Source: Raineyella sp044508675
Lineage (GTDB): Bacteria > Actinomycetota > Actinomycetes > Propionibacteriales > Propionibacteriaceae
Length of the DNA: 64,000 nucleotides
NCBI GenBank assembly: GCA_044508675.1
Contig: JBIQHF010000003.1
Coordinates: forward strand, 62,001 to 126,000
Direction of reading: 5' to 3'
Part shown: one piece after another, positions 1-10,756 of the stretch
How the letters are laid out: each line of letters starts with the position of its first letter
Position numbering within the stretch: the first letter of the stretch is position 1
Notes under the pieces: model-generated
Database searches by the model: none
Told to the model about the DNA's origin: nothing
The model's input: the letters and a program-made list of their open reading frames with translations, nothing else
Made by a program: the position numbers and the translations under genes

Positions 1-299
1 GCACCGCCGATCGCGAACAGGAACGTGACGGCGGCGGCTTCCCAGTACTCGCCGATGATGATCGCGCCGATTGCCGCGATCGAGACCAACAGGTCGATGC
101 CGATCACCCGGGCGAACAGGGCACGAACCGCCTTGACCACGATCCCGGCGCCCGCAACGACCGCGGCGGCGACCATCAGCACCTGCGCCACGGGTTGATC
201 ACCGCTCAGCCCGGAGACCGCCACCGAGGCCAGGATCAGCAGACCCGAGATGATCGGGACCGTCCACCGGCCCTGGAGCCACTGCCGGAATCTGTTCAT
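1..299 (-). CDS. Heavy-metal (P1B-type) translocating ATPase, N-terminal part
   Basis: The gene runs off the left edge; 99 codons are present. The protein starts MNRFRQWLQGRW and shows two hydrophobic helices (about residues 13-30 and 38-55). These are followed by GIDLLVSIAAIGA and GEYWEAAAVTFLF, segments typical of the membrane helices before the actuator domain in CadA/ZntA/CopA-type ATPases, which pump metal cations out of the cytoplasm. No N-terminal metal-binding domain with a CXXC precedes the helices, so this is a short form. The ion-selectivity motif lies outside the window, so the metal is unknown. The ATG at 299 has a GAAGG ribosome-binding site. The upstream DNA is rich in palindromes, which suggests metal-responsive control. 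Confidence 0.85.
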   Translation of the reverse strand, partial: MNRFRQWLQGRWTVPIISGLLILASVAVSGLSGDQPVAQVLMVAAAVVAGAGIVVKAVRALFARVIGIDLLVSIAAIGAIIIGEYWEAAAVTFLFAIGG

Positions 300-330
300 T
301 GTGCCTTCGCCATCCTCACGTCTTCTGCAT

Positions 331-393
331 CGTAGTTGTTGTCACCTTCGAAACTACGGATGTACGGCTCCGTACTCCTTGACGGGAGTCAAG
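331..393 (-). promoter_or_regulatory. Palindrome-rich upstream region of the metal ATPase
   Basis: Three dyads lie side by side. CGTAGTT (331-337) pairs with AACTACG (352-358). GTACGGCTCCGTAC (362-375) is a 14-bp inverted repeat. CTTGACGGGAGTCAAG (378-393) is a 16-bp inverted repeat. Read on the minus strand, TTGACT (392-387) could be a -35 box with TACATC (364-359) as the -10, giving a 22-nt spacer. An overlong spacer covered by a dyad recalls MerR-family metal promoters, but it is longer than their usual 19-20 nt. The opposite gene at 464 could also use part of the region. Confidence 0.5.
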
Positions 394-463
394 CGACCGG
401 GCGGCGCGAACGACCTGCCCAGGAGCGGCGCGGCTGCGCCACGGCGCCAGTAATCTGGCGGGC

Positions 464-1300
464 ATGGGGGACGTGGTGAGAGTTGTGGGGGCCGGGGTCC
501 TCATCGTGGTGCTCACTGGATGCTCACTGGTCGGCGATGCCCTCGGGCCCCGACCGCAGGCGACGGTGACGGTCACCCGACCTCCGGAGCCGCCTGCCAG
601 TACTGCGGCAGCACCGGTGGAGACGGTCGAGCCGCCCGGCGAGCAGCAATCCGGCCCGCTCCCGGCGGACGTGGGCGCGTACGCCGATGCGTTCGTACGT
701 GCCTGGGGGATCGGTGACTACCCGGACGCGGCGCGATACGCCACGGCAGGGGCCGTGGACTCGCTCTTCCGGTTCGACGGCCGGGGTGGCAGTACCTGGA
801 AGCGGCATTCCTCGATCGGGCAGGGGCCGAGGACCCAGGTGCGCTACACCGACGGCACCGGCCAGTCGCTGTACGTCGTGGTCGACACCGCGGCCGCTGA
901 CGGTGGTCTGCCCGGGGCCGTGGTCGGGGCGAACGTGGAGTGGGACGACACGGACGACGTGTACTCCGGAGACCCGAACTGGTGGGTCCCGCCAGACAGC
1001 TCCGGGGCCGGCACGACCGCCACGGGGCTGCCCTCCACGACCGGGGAGTATGCCGATGCGCTGATTCGCGCCTGGGGGGTGGGTGACCGCGCTGCGGCCG
1101 ATGACTATGCGACCGGCGGGGCGATGGCCACCTTGTTCGATGGTTACGGCGCCGGCGGGAGTGGCTGGCGTCGTACGGCGACGACGACATCCTCCGCGAC
1201 GTACAGCAACCGGGACGGCGGCACGCTCACCGTCCACCTCGATGCGACGACCGTGTCCGCTGGCCGGGGTGATGCGGTGTCCTCGGCCACGTTCTCCTGA
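464..1300 (+). CDS. Putative lipoprotein with a tandemly duplicated domain
   Basis: 278 residues. A short hydrophobic signal ends in the lipobox LTGC (Cys20), so export and lipid anchoring outside the membrane are expected. A Pro/Glu/Thr-rich linker follows. Two copies of one domain then occupy about residues 67-150 and 188-275. Each has YAD-A-RAWG-GD near its start, YAT-GA--LF in the middle, a W(K/R)R strand, and a C-terminal strand (LYVVVDT, LTVHLDA). No known family is recognised. A -10 hexamer TAATCT (451-456) lies 7 nt before the ATG and no Shine-Dalgarno sequence is visible, so the mRNA is probably leaderless. It is divergent from the metal ATPase and convergent with the hemerythrin gene. 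Confidence 0.8.
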   Translation: MGDVVRVVGAGVLIVVLTGCSLVGDALGPRPQATVTVTRPPEPPASTAAAPVETVEPPGEQQSGPLPADVGAYADAFVRAWGIGDYPDAARYATAGAVDSLFRFDGRGGSTWKRHSSIGQGPRTQVRYTDGTGQSLYVVVDTAAADGGLPGAVVGANVEWDDTDDVYSGDPNWWVPPDSSGAGTTATGLPSTTGEYADALIRAWGVGDRAAADDYATGGAMATLFDGYGAGGSGWRRTATTTSSATYSNRDGGTLTVHLDATTVSAGRGDAVSSATFS

Positions 1301-1363
1301 CCCGGCGGGGGCGAGCGTGGAGCGTCCCGCCCGGCTGGACGATCTGGTCCGTCCCCCGGCCGG

Positions 1364-1827
1364 TCAGGAGGCCCGGGCGCAGGTCCAGCCCTCGGGCATG
1401 GTGCCCGAGGTGAGGAATTCCTTGATCCGGGCGGCTTCGGTCACGGACAGGGTGGCGTCTGCGGCGGGGTAGACGATCGGTTCCTCCTTCGCGTTGTGGT
1501 TCGCGAGCAGGAGGGTCAGTTGCTGGCAGGTATCGCGTACGACGTCCGCCTCCGGGCCGCTGTCGGCGCCGTCCGGGCCGGCGTCCAGGGTGTCGAGCAG
1601 GCCCCAGATCTCTCCGTGCTCGCGCTCCATGACCAGGATCGGGGGGATCATGCCGGCGGCCCGTAGTTGCGGGAACATCATCGTCTCCTCGACGTAGATG
1701 TGGCGGCGCAGCAGGTCCAGGGACTCCCGGAACGTTGCCGCCGGCAGTGTGTTGCCGGTGAAGCGCTCGATGGCCTGGTCGATGGCCCGGTGTTCGTGTT
1801 CGAGCATGCTGACGACTGTCTGCTCGT

Positions 1828-1831
<4 letters not shown>
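1364..1831 (-). CDS. Hemerythrin HHE domain protein
   Basis: 155 residues forming one HHE cation-binding domain. Candidate di-iron ligands sit at family positions: His14 (in EHEHRAID), His44 and Glu48 (RRHIYVEE), His72 (MEREHGEIW), and His112 with Glu116 (NHNAKEE). Such proteins bind oxygen or nitric oxide or protect iron centres; the exact role here is unknown. The ATG overlaps the stop codon of the upstream UvrA-like gene by 4 nt, so the two are translationally coupled. The pairing hints at a stress-related operon. Confidence 0.85.
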
Positions 1832-4236
<2,405 letters not shown>

Positions 4237-4282
4237 CCGGTGCTCCTTCGGTTGCCGTACGTTCGGTGGTTGCTCGGGAGGA

Positions 4283-4387
4283 TCAGGCGGGCATGCGGAC
4301 CTCGGGGCCGAGGATGTCGCGGTGGGAGGCCAGCGCGGCCTCCGGGGCATCGGGCGGCAGGACTGCCGCACAGATGGTGAGATCCAT
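4283..4387 (-). pseudogene. N-terminal remnant of a VOC/glyoxalase-family protein
   Basis: A 34-codon frame beginning MDLTICAAVLPPD and ending SHRDILGPEVRMPA resembles, from memory of the family, the N-terminus of VOC (glyoxalase/bleomycin resistance) proteins that start with PxDDPxASLAFYRDTLGFEVR. The FYRD and LGFE positions have become SHRD and LGPE, and translation stops where a normal protein would continue for about 90 more residues. It lies 2 nt after the P-type ATPase and just before the UvrA-like gene; in relatives VOC genes often precede such UvrA paralogues. Best read as a decayed gene, although a short expressed peptide is possible. Confidence 0.55.
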
Positions 4388-4388
4388 G

Positions 4389-7214
4389 TCACAAGCGTAG
4401 GGGCGGGGCGTTCCGGGATGCTTCTTCATTCCTGACCATCTGCGCCGGGTGCCGGCGACGGATGATCCCCTTGCGCAACTCGTCGAGCAGCAGCACCAGC
4501 ACCGGCAGCACCGCCAGCACGGCCCAGTCCAACGGCAGTAGCGGCCCGGTCCCGAAAACCCTCTGCAGGGACGGCAGGTAGCTGAGCGCGGCCAGCAGCA
4601 CCACCTCGACCGCGATGCCACCGAGCACCCGCCGGTTGGAGAGGATCCCGACCTTCAACAGCGACTCCCGCGAGGTCCGGCAGCCGAGCACCGCCCCGAT
4701 CTGGCCGAAGATGATCGCCGCCAAGGTCATCGTCGTGGCCCTGGCGTAGACCTCGCCGGAGTCCGCCAGCGGCACCCCGGGCCAACCGCTCAGGACGTTG
4801 ACCAGCAGGAAGGCGGCCATGGCGAACACGGCCTCCAGGAGGCCATACCAGCCGAACGCCAACGCCAGCACCCGGCGGTTCATCAGCCGCGCCGTCCGGC
4901 TGCGCGGCGGCCGGTCCATGACGCCGCGCTCGGGACGCTCGGTGCCCAGCCCCAGGGCGGGGAGCAGGTCGGTGCCGAGGTCGATCGTGAGGATCTGCAT
5001 CACGGTCAGCGGCAGCGGGACGATCCCCCGGGACAGGACGAACACCGCCGACGGCACGGCCTCGGCCATGTTGCTGGTCAGGATGTAGGTGAGGAAGCGA
5101 CCGATGTTGTCGTAGACGCTGCGGCCCTCCTGGATCGCCCGGACGATCGAGGCGAAGTGGTCATCGGTCAGGATGATATCGGCGGCCTCCTTCGAGACAT
5201 CGGTGCCGGTGCCCATCGCGATGCCGATGTCCGCCTTCTTCAGGGCGGGTGCGTCGTTGACGCCATCGCCGGTCACGGCGACGATCTCGCCGCGTCCCTG
5301 GAGCGTTGCGACTACGCGGTACTTCTGCTCCGGCGCGGCCCGAGCGAAGATCACCGGTTCCCGCAGGGCCTCGGACAGGGCGGCCTCCGACATGTCCTCG
5401 AGCTCGGGCCCGGTGATCACGCGGGCATCGTCGCCGTGCACCAGGCCGATGTTCTGGGCGATCGCCTGGGCTGTCAGTCCGTAGTCGCCAGTGATCATGA
5501 TGACCCGGATGCTGGCTCGGTGGCAGAGCTCGACGGACTCGGTGATCCCTTCCCGGGGTGGGTCCTCCATCGCCACCAGGCCGAGGAAGGTGAGGTCGCG
5601 CTCGACCTGGTCGACCGCCACCTGGCCCGGGTCGATCCCGGCATCGAGGGTACGGGTCGCCACGGCGAGCACCCGCAGCCCCTGTCGGGCCAGGGCGTCG
5701 TTCGTGCCGGCGACCTCCTGTCGGTCCGCCGCGGTCATCGGGCGGCGTACGCCGTCGCGGATGATCGCCGAGCACAGCGGGGCCAGCCCCTGGGGTGACC
5801 CCTTGGTGTACGCCACGCACCGCCCGTCCACCCGGTGCAGGGTCGTCATCCGTTTGCGCAGGGAGTCGAACGTCAGTTCCCGCAGCCGGGGCTCGTCTGC
5901 GAGCAGCGAGTCCGGTGCCAGCCCGGCCTTGGCGGCCGCGACGAGGAGGCAGGCCTCGGTCGGGTCGCCATGGATGCTCCACTCTTCGTCATCCGCTGTG
6001 GGGGCCGTCAGCCCGGCGTTGTTGCACAGGCTCGCCGCGGTCAGCAGCGTACGCAGGCCGGCGTCGGTACGGGCGTCCCGAGCGGTGCCGTCGCGGCGGA
6101 TCTGTCCGGCGGGGGTGTAGCCGCGGCCCGTTACCTCATAGCCCGTGCCCGGCAGCCACAGGCGGGTGACCGTCATCTCGTTCTGGGTCAGGGTGCCGGT
6201 CTTGTCCGAGCAGATCACGGTGGTGCAGCCCAGCGTCTCCACCGAGGACAGCCTCTTGACCAGGGCGTTGCGCTTCGCCATCCGCTGCACCGCCAGCGCC
6301 AGGGAGAGTGTGACCGTGGGCAGCAGCCCCTCCGGCACGAAGGCCACGATCATCGCCAGGCCGAAGATGAACGCCTGCCCCCATGGCTGGTGGACGAAGG
6401 CGATCGCCATCAGGGTGAACGATGCGCCCATCACCACGGCCAGGATCGACAGCCGCAGCGTGAGCCGGGACAGCTGCTTCTGCAGCGGGCTCTTGCCCTC
6501 CTGCACCGACTGGGTGAGGTCGGCGATGCGACCGAACTCGGTGTCCATCCCGGTGGCCGTGACGACCGCACGGCCGTCCCCGCTGCCCACACTGGTGCCG
6601 GTGAACACCATGTTCGTCCGCTGGGCGGCCGGGACGTCCTCGGTCATCGGCTCCGCGTTCTTACGCACCGGCCGCGACTCACCGGTCAGCGTCGACTGGT
6701 CGACCTGCAGGTCGGCGGACTCGATGAGTCGCGCGTCGGCGCTGATCCGGTCCCCTTCGGCGATGACGACCAGGTCGCCGGGGACCAGCTCCTCGCTCGG
6801 CACCTGGCGGAGCGCCCCGTCCCGGACGACGGTGGCGTGCGGGGACAGCATCTTCTGCAGCTCCTCGGTGGCCCGTTCGGCCCGGTATTCCTGCCAGAAC
6901 GCGAAAACCCCGTTGATGATGACCACAATGAAGACGGCGACCCCCAGCTCGGTGAGGCCGGCGACGAGCGCGATGGCCCCGGCGACCCACAGCAGCAGGG
7001 CCATCGGTCCGGTGAACTCGGCCAACAGGGCCAGGACCGGCGGACGCCTCGCCGGCTCACGGATCGTGTTGGGGCCATGCCCGGCCAGTCGCGCGGCGGC
7101 CTCACCCGCAGTCAGCCCCTCCGGTGCCGATCCCTCGGCCAGCAGGACCTCTTCGGCGGCGAGTCGGTGGATCGGTGGTGCGGACGACGTTGCGCCCGGG
7201 GTCGGTGACTCCAT
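4389..7214 (-). CDS. P-type (P2) cation-transporting ATPase
   Basis: 941 residues, full length for Ca2+/Mg2+/Na+-type P2 ATPases. Order: N-terminal cation-ATPase domain with AARLAGHGPN, two helices, actuator domain with TGES (near residue 178), helices 3-4 with the PEGLLPTVTLSLA segment, phosphorylation loop DKTGTLTQNEM (near 337), hinge GDGVNDAPALKKADIGIAMG (near 648), and six C-terminal helices with a cation-ATPase C-terminal domain. PEGL in helix 4 fits Ca2+-type pumps, but the ion is not proven. A GAGGAG ribosome-binding site precedes the ATG. The decayed VOC frame and UvrA-like gene follow on the same strand. Confidence 0.9.
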   Translation of the reverse strand: MESPTPGATSSAPPIHRLAAEEVLLAEGSAPEGLTAGEAAARLAGHGPNTIREPARRPPVLALLAEFTGPMALLLWVAGAIALVAGLTELGVAVFIVVIINGVFAFWQEYRAERATEELQKMLSPHATVVRDGALRQVPSEELVPGDLVVIAEGDRISADARLIESADLQVDQSTLTGESRPVRKNAEPMTEDVPAAQRTNMVFTGTSVGSGDGRAVVTATGMDTEFGRIADLTQSVQEGKSPLQKQLSRLTLRLSILAVVMGASFTLMAIAFVHQPWGQAFIFGLAMIVAFVPEGLLPTVTLSLALAVQRMAKRNALVKRLSSVETLGCTTVICSDKTGTLTQNEMTVTRLWLPGTGYEVTGRGYTPAGQIRRDGTARDARTDAGLRTLLTAASLCNNAGLTAPTADDEEWSIHGDPTEACLLVAAAKAGLAPDSLLADEPRLRELTFDSLRKRMTTLHRVDGRCVAYTKGSPQGLAPLCSAIIRDGVRRPMTAADRQEVAGTNDALARQGLRVLAVATRTLDAGIDPGQVAVDQVERDLTFLGLVAMEDPPREGITESVELCHRASIRVIMITGDYGLTAQAIAQNIGLVHGDDARVITGPELEDMSEAALSEALREPVIFARAAPEQKYRVVATLQGRGEIVAVTGDGVNDAPALKKADIGIAMGTGTDVSKEAADIILTDDHFASIVRAIQEGRSVYDNIGRFLTYILTSNMAEAVPSAVFVLSRGIVPLPLTVMQILTIDLGTDLLPALGLGTERPERGVMDRPPRSRTARLMNRRVLALAFGWYGLLEAVFAMAAFLLVNVLSGWPGVPLADSGEVYARATTMTLAAIIFGQIGAVLGCRTSRESLLKVGILSNRRVLGGIAVEVVLLAALSYLPSLQRVFGTGPLLPLDWAVLAVLPVLVLLLDELRKGIIRRRHPAQMVRNEEASRNAPPLRL

Positions 7215-7435
7215 GTTCTCGCTCCTCGGAGCAGACGGACCGGCCGGTGAGGACCTGTCCCTGCGCCCAATCTAGTCCCCGGCAGTGCTCGAGAACGGGG
7301 ATGGCGCGAAGGGGCGCACCTGCCCTCATCCCTGTCTCAGGTCCGGACGGGGGAAGCCCGGAGGGGTCCCGGAACGGGCCCCCATTCCGTGGCCGGGCAC
7401 TGGATCGGGGCGCTGCCGGCGACCACCATGGAGTC

Positions 7436-7840
7436 ATGCAGACCAACTCGTACGAGCCCACCATCGGCCACTCGCCCTCGATGACCAACGGTGAGGAGCG
7501 TTCCGTCGCCGCCCTGGCGCACCTGTCGGCCATCATCGCCATGATCGTCAGCGCCGGCTGGCTCAGCTTCGTCGGCCCGCTGGTCGTCTGGGTCCTGTAC
7601 AAGGACAAGAGTCCCTTCGTCCGCGCCGCGGCCGCCGGCTCGTTCAACTTCAACATCTGGGCCTGGGTGATCAACATCGTGGCGTGGATCATGGCCTTCA
7701 CCGTGATCCTGCTGCCGGTCTCCATCATTCTGTGGATCGTCGCCGCCATGATGACCCTGTGGTGCCACATCCGTGGCGCACTCAAGGCCTCCCGCGGCGA
7801 GCTCTACCGCTACCCGGCCACCATCGGGCTGCTGCAGTGA
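7436..7840 (+). CDS. DUF4870 membrane protein
   Basis: 134 residues from the ATG at 7436; MTNGEER (7484) is a possible later start. It matches DUF4870: GEERSVAALAHLSAI opens the domain, then hydrophobic helices at about residues 28-52, 69-86 and 90-110, with WVLYKDKSPFVRAAAAGSFN between them, ending in a basic RGALKASRGE tail. An inner-membrane location is expected; no molecular function is known for the family. It is a single-gene unit with a strong hairpin after it. Confidence 0.8.
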   Translation: MQTNSYEPTIGHSPSMTNGEERSVAALAHLSAIIAMIVSAGWLSFVGPLVVWVLYKDKSPFVRAAAAGSFNFNIWAWVINIVAWIMAFTVILLPVSIILWIVAAMMTLWCHIRGALKASRGELYRYPATIGLLQ

Positions 7841-7871
7841 CACCCTGCCCACCTCCGACCGACGGACTGCT

Positions 7872-7907
7872 CACCGGCGCGTCGCCCCTGCGGGCGGCGC
7901 GCCGGTG
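7872..7907 (+). terminator. Hairpin terminator after the DUF4870 gene
   Basis: CACCGGCGCG (7872-7881) and CGCGCCGGTG (7898-7907) form a perfect 10-bp stem with a 16-nt loop, 31 nt after the stop codon. No U-run follows, as is common in high-G+C actinobacteria. Confidence 0.6.
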
Positions 7908-7987
7908 CCACGTCCCCACCCCGGCGACCCGAGGGGACACAGCGCCCACGGGGTGACATCAGGACAGGGGCCACCTACCCTCGGACC

Positions 7988-8275
7988 ATGGATGAGGCGC
8001 CGCTGGAGGAGCTGCACGCGGTCGTCCACGGCCACGTGCAGGGGGTGGGCTTCCGGTTCTGGACCCAACGCCAGGCGGCCGTTCTCGGGCTGGTCGGCTG
8101 GGTCGCCAACCGCAGCAACGGCACCGTCGAGATCGTCGCCCAGGGCACCCATGCCCAGGTCGTCGCCATGCTGCGCGCGTTGAAGTCCCCGATGACGCCG
8201 GGCAGCGTCGACTTCCTGGAGCGGGAGATCCGTACCCCCACCCATCGCTACGGCGACTTCTCCGTCGCCCGCTGA
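7988..8275 (+). CDS. acyP: Acylphosphatase
   Basis: 95 residues, the normal length for the small cytosolic enzyme that hydrolyses acyl phosphates. The signature GHVQGVGFRFW carries the phosphate-binding catalytic Arg23, and GWVANRSNGTVEIVAQG carries the catalytic Asn41. TACCCT (7976-7981) lies 6 nt before the ATG with no Shine-Dalgarno sequence, so it is probably leaderless. It stands alone between DUF4870 and an MFS carrier. Confidence 0.92.
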   Translation: MDEAPLEELHAVVHGHVQGVGFRFWTQRQAAVLGLVGWVANRSNGTVEIVAQGTHAQVVAMLRALKSPMTPGSVDFLEREIRTPTHRYGDFSVAR

Positions 8276-8325
8276 GACGGAACGGGCTCCGCCGCGAACC
8301 GGAGAGCCAATGAGAGCATGAACCG

Positions 8326-9585
8326 GTGAACGGACGTCGAGCATGGATCGTGTGGTTGATCGGGGTCATCGCCTACGCGGTGGCAGTCATGCAACGTACC
8401 AGCTTCGGGGTGGCAGGTCTGGAGGCCGGCCAGCACTTCGCGGCCGGTGCCGGCCTGGTGTCGCTGTTCGTGGTCCTGCAGCTCGGTGTCTACTCTGCCG
8501 CCCAGGTGCCGGTCGGGCTCGCCTTGGACCGGTTGGGATCCCGCGCCGTCATTTCGGTCGGGGCGCTGGTGATGGCCGCCGGGCAGGTGCTGGTCGGCTC
8601 GACCGACATCGTCGCCGTCGCGATCGTCGGGCGCGTCCTGGTCGGCCTCGGCGACGCCATGACGTTCAACTCGGTGATCCGCCTGGTACCGGCGTGGTTC
8701 TCCCCCCACCGGGTGCCGATCCTCACCCAGCTGACCGGCATGCTGGGCCAGCTCGGCCAGATCCTCAGCGCCGTCCCGTTCCTGTCCTTGCTGGTGACGT
8801 TCGGCTGGCGGACGGCGTTCCTGGCAGCCGCCGGCACCGCCGTGGTGTCCGCGATCCTGATGTGGGTGTTCGGACGCAACGCGCCGCCCGGCCAGTGGCA
8901 TCCGGACACGTCCGCCTCACTCGGCGCGGTCGCGGCGGGACTGCGCGAGATCATCGCCGACACCCACACCGCCGTCGGATTCTGGGTTCACTTCACCACC
9001 TGCTTCTCCACGATGATGTTCCCGCTGATGTGGGGCTACCCCTACCTGACCGCCGGTCTGGGCTACTCCCCCGCCGTGGCCAGCGGGCTGCTGTCGTTCT
9101 TCGCGTTGGTCGCGATCCCGGTCGGCCCGGTGGTGGGCCGGCTGACCGACCGGCACCCGAACCACCGCTCGACCATCGCCCTGGTATTGATCCTGGCGCA
9201 ACTGGTCGCCTGGCTGGCGGTGCTGGCCTGGCCGGCCGTGCCACCGATCTGGCTGCTCGTGGTCCTGGTGGTGGCCCTGGCCATGGGCGGGCCCGGCTCC
9301 AACATCGGCTTCGACTTCGTCCGTACGTCCCTGCCACCCCGGCGGATCGGCACCGGCACCGGGATCGTGCTGATGGGCGGCTTCAGCGCCGCGCTGGTCA
9401 GCGTCCTGCTGATCGGGCTGGCACTGGACGCACTGTCCGGCCCCGGCGGCTACGACCAGCGGGCCTTCACGCTGGCGCTGACCACCCAGGCGCCGATCTA
9501 CCTGGTCGGCCTGGTCGGCCTGCTGGTCTCCCGGCGCAGGATGCGCAGGAGGTACGGCCCCCTGCCGACCCCGCCCCGGTCCTGA
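8326..9585 (+). CDS. MFS transporter
   Basis: 419 residues starting at a GTG. About twelve hydrophobic helices with the major-facilitator loop motif GLALDRLGSRAVI after helix 2 and a second-half relative, GRLTDRHPNHRSTI, after helix 8. The central loop is short and the C-terminus (RRRMRRRYG) is basic and cytoplasmic. The substrate is unknown; the sequence is not close enough to any named carrier to propose one. The gene follows acyP by 50 nt, and a thioesterase gene follows it. Confidence 0.85.
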   Translation: MNGRRAWIVWLIGVIAYAVAVMQRTSFGVAGLEAGQHFAAGAGLVSLFVVLQLGVYSAAQVPVGLALDRLGSRAVISVGALVMAAGQVLVGSTDIVAVAIVGRVLVGLGDAMTFNSVIRLVPAWFSPHRVPILTQLTGMLGQLGQILSAVPFLSLLVTFGWRTAFLAAAGTAVVSAILMWVFGRNAPPGQWHPDTSASLGAVAAGLREIIADTHTAVGFWVHFTTCFSTMMFPLMWGYPYLTAGLGYSPAVASGLLSFFALVAIPVGPVVGRLTDRHPNHRSTIALVLILAQLVAWLAVLAWPAVPPIWLLVVLVVALAMGGPGSNIGFDFVRTSLPPRRIGTGTGIVLMGGFSAALVSVLLIGLALDALSGPGGYDQRAFTLALTTQAPIYLVGLVGLLVSRRRMRRRYGPLPTPPRS

Positions 9586-9719
9586 CCCGCTCCCGGCCAT
9601 CCCGCCTTCCCGGTCGTACGAATGCCGGTCCCGGCCGCTGCCGGCGATGGCACCGAGTTGCGCCGGGTGGCCCGGGAGCGATGAGATGATGAGCAAAGTA
9701 GCTGAACGGAGAAAGTCCT

Positions 9720-10673
9720 GTGCCGAGTCGATCCCCCGTGGAGACGTTGCGTTTCCTGGCCACCCCCACCGACGTCCTCTTCGATGGCGAGCACATCGTC
9801 AACGGGGGCAAGATCCTGGAGTGGATCGACAAGGCCGGGTACGCCGTGGCTGCCGGCTGGAGCGGTAACTACTGCGTCACCGCCTACGTCGGCCACGTCT
9901 CCTTCCGGCACGGCATCCCCTCCGGTCACCTGGTTGAGGTCCAGGCCCGGATCGTGTACACCGGACGCACCTCCATGCACATCCAGTGCACCGTCCGGCA
10001 CGCGGATCCGAAGAAGCTGAACTGGGCCGAGGCGACCAACTGCCTGGTGATCTTCGTGGCGACCGATGGCAAGGGCAAGTCGGTCCCGGTGCCGGAGTTC
10101 GACCCGCTCACCGCCACCGAGCGCACCCATGCGCGCGCCGCGATCGGCCGCGCGGACATCCGCAAGGAGATCGAGGACCAGATGGCCCAGCAGGTCTACA
10201 CCGACCAGGGCACCGCGCCCCGGGTCGTGACCCGCTTCCTGGCCCAACCGACCGACGTCAACTGGGGCGGTAAGGTCCACGGTGGCACCGCCATGGAGTG
10301 GATCGACCAGGCCGCGTGGTTGTGCGCCAGCCAGTGGTCCAAGATGACCCCGACCGTGGTGTACTCCGGCGGCGTCCGGTTCTACCGCCCGATCCAGATC
10401 GGCCACGTGGTCGAGCTGGAGGCCCGCCTGATGCGGACCAACCGCAAGACGATGGACATCTCGGTGCACGTGCGCTCCGGGGACCCGCGCGAGACCGAGC
10501 GCCAGCTCACCACCCACTGCGCCATCACGTACGGCATCCGGGACGAGGAGGACCGCCTGGTCGACATCCCGCAGTGGGTGCCGGCCAACGACGAGGACCG
10601 GGCCCTGGCCGAGCACGCCCACCGGCTGCGCCGGATCCGTGGACACCGCGTCCCCGGCCTGTCCACCGGATAG
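9720..10673 (+). CDS. Acyl-CoA thioesterase, double hotdog
   Basis: 317 residues from a GTG with GGAGAAAG upstream. Two hotdog domains of the acyl-CoA thioesterase (BFIT/YciA-like) type are visible. The first runs from FLATPTDVLFDGEHIVNGGKILEWIDKAG, the second from FLAQPTDVNWGGKVHGGTAMEWIDQAAW. Each has the G(G/T)--(L/M)EWID helix lining the active site and a GH-VE-(Q/E)AR strand. The enzyme would hydrolyse acyl-CoA to free acid and CoA in the cytosol; chain length cannot be predicted. Confidence 0.85.
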   Translation: MPSRSPVETLRFLATPTDVLFDGEHIVNGGKILEWIDKAGYAVAAGWSGNYCVTAYVGHVSFRHGIPSGHLVEVQARIVYTGRTSMHIQCTVRHADPKKLNWAEATNCLVIFVATDGKGKSVPVPEFDPLTATERTHARAAIGRADIRKEIEDQMAQQVYTDQGTAPRVVTRFLAQPTDVNWGGKVHGGTAMEWIDQAAWLCASQWSKMTPTVVYSGGVRFYRPIQIGHVVELEARLMRTNRKTMDISVHVRSGDPRETERQLTTHCAITYGIRDEEDRLVDIPQWVPANDEDRALAEHAHRLRRIRGHRVPGLSTG

Positions 10674-10756
10674 TCCCCGCGTCCCACCCGGCCCCGCGTC
10701 GTACGCCCCGTGGGCTCGCTAGGCTGAGCTGGAGCCCACAACACAGGAGGCGATTG

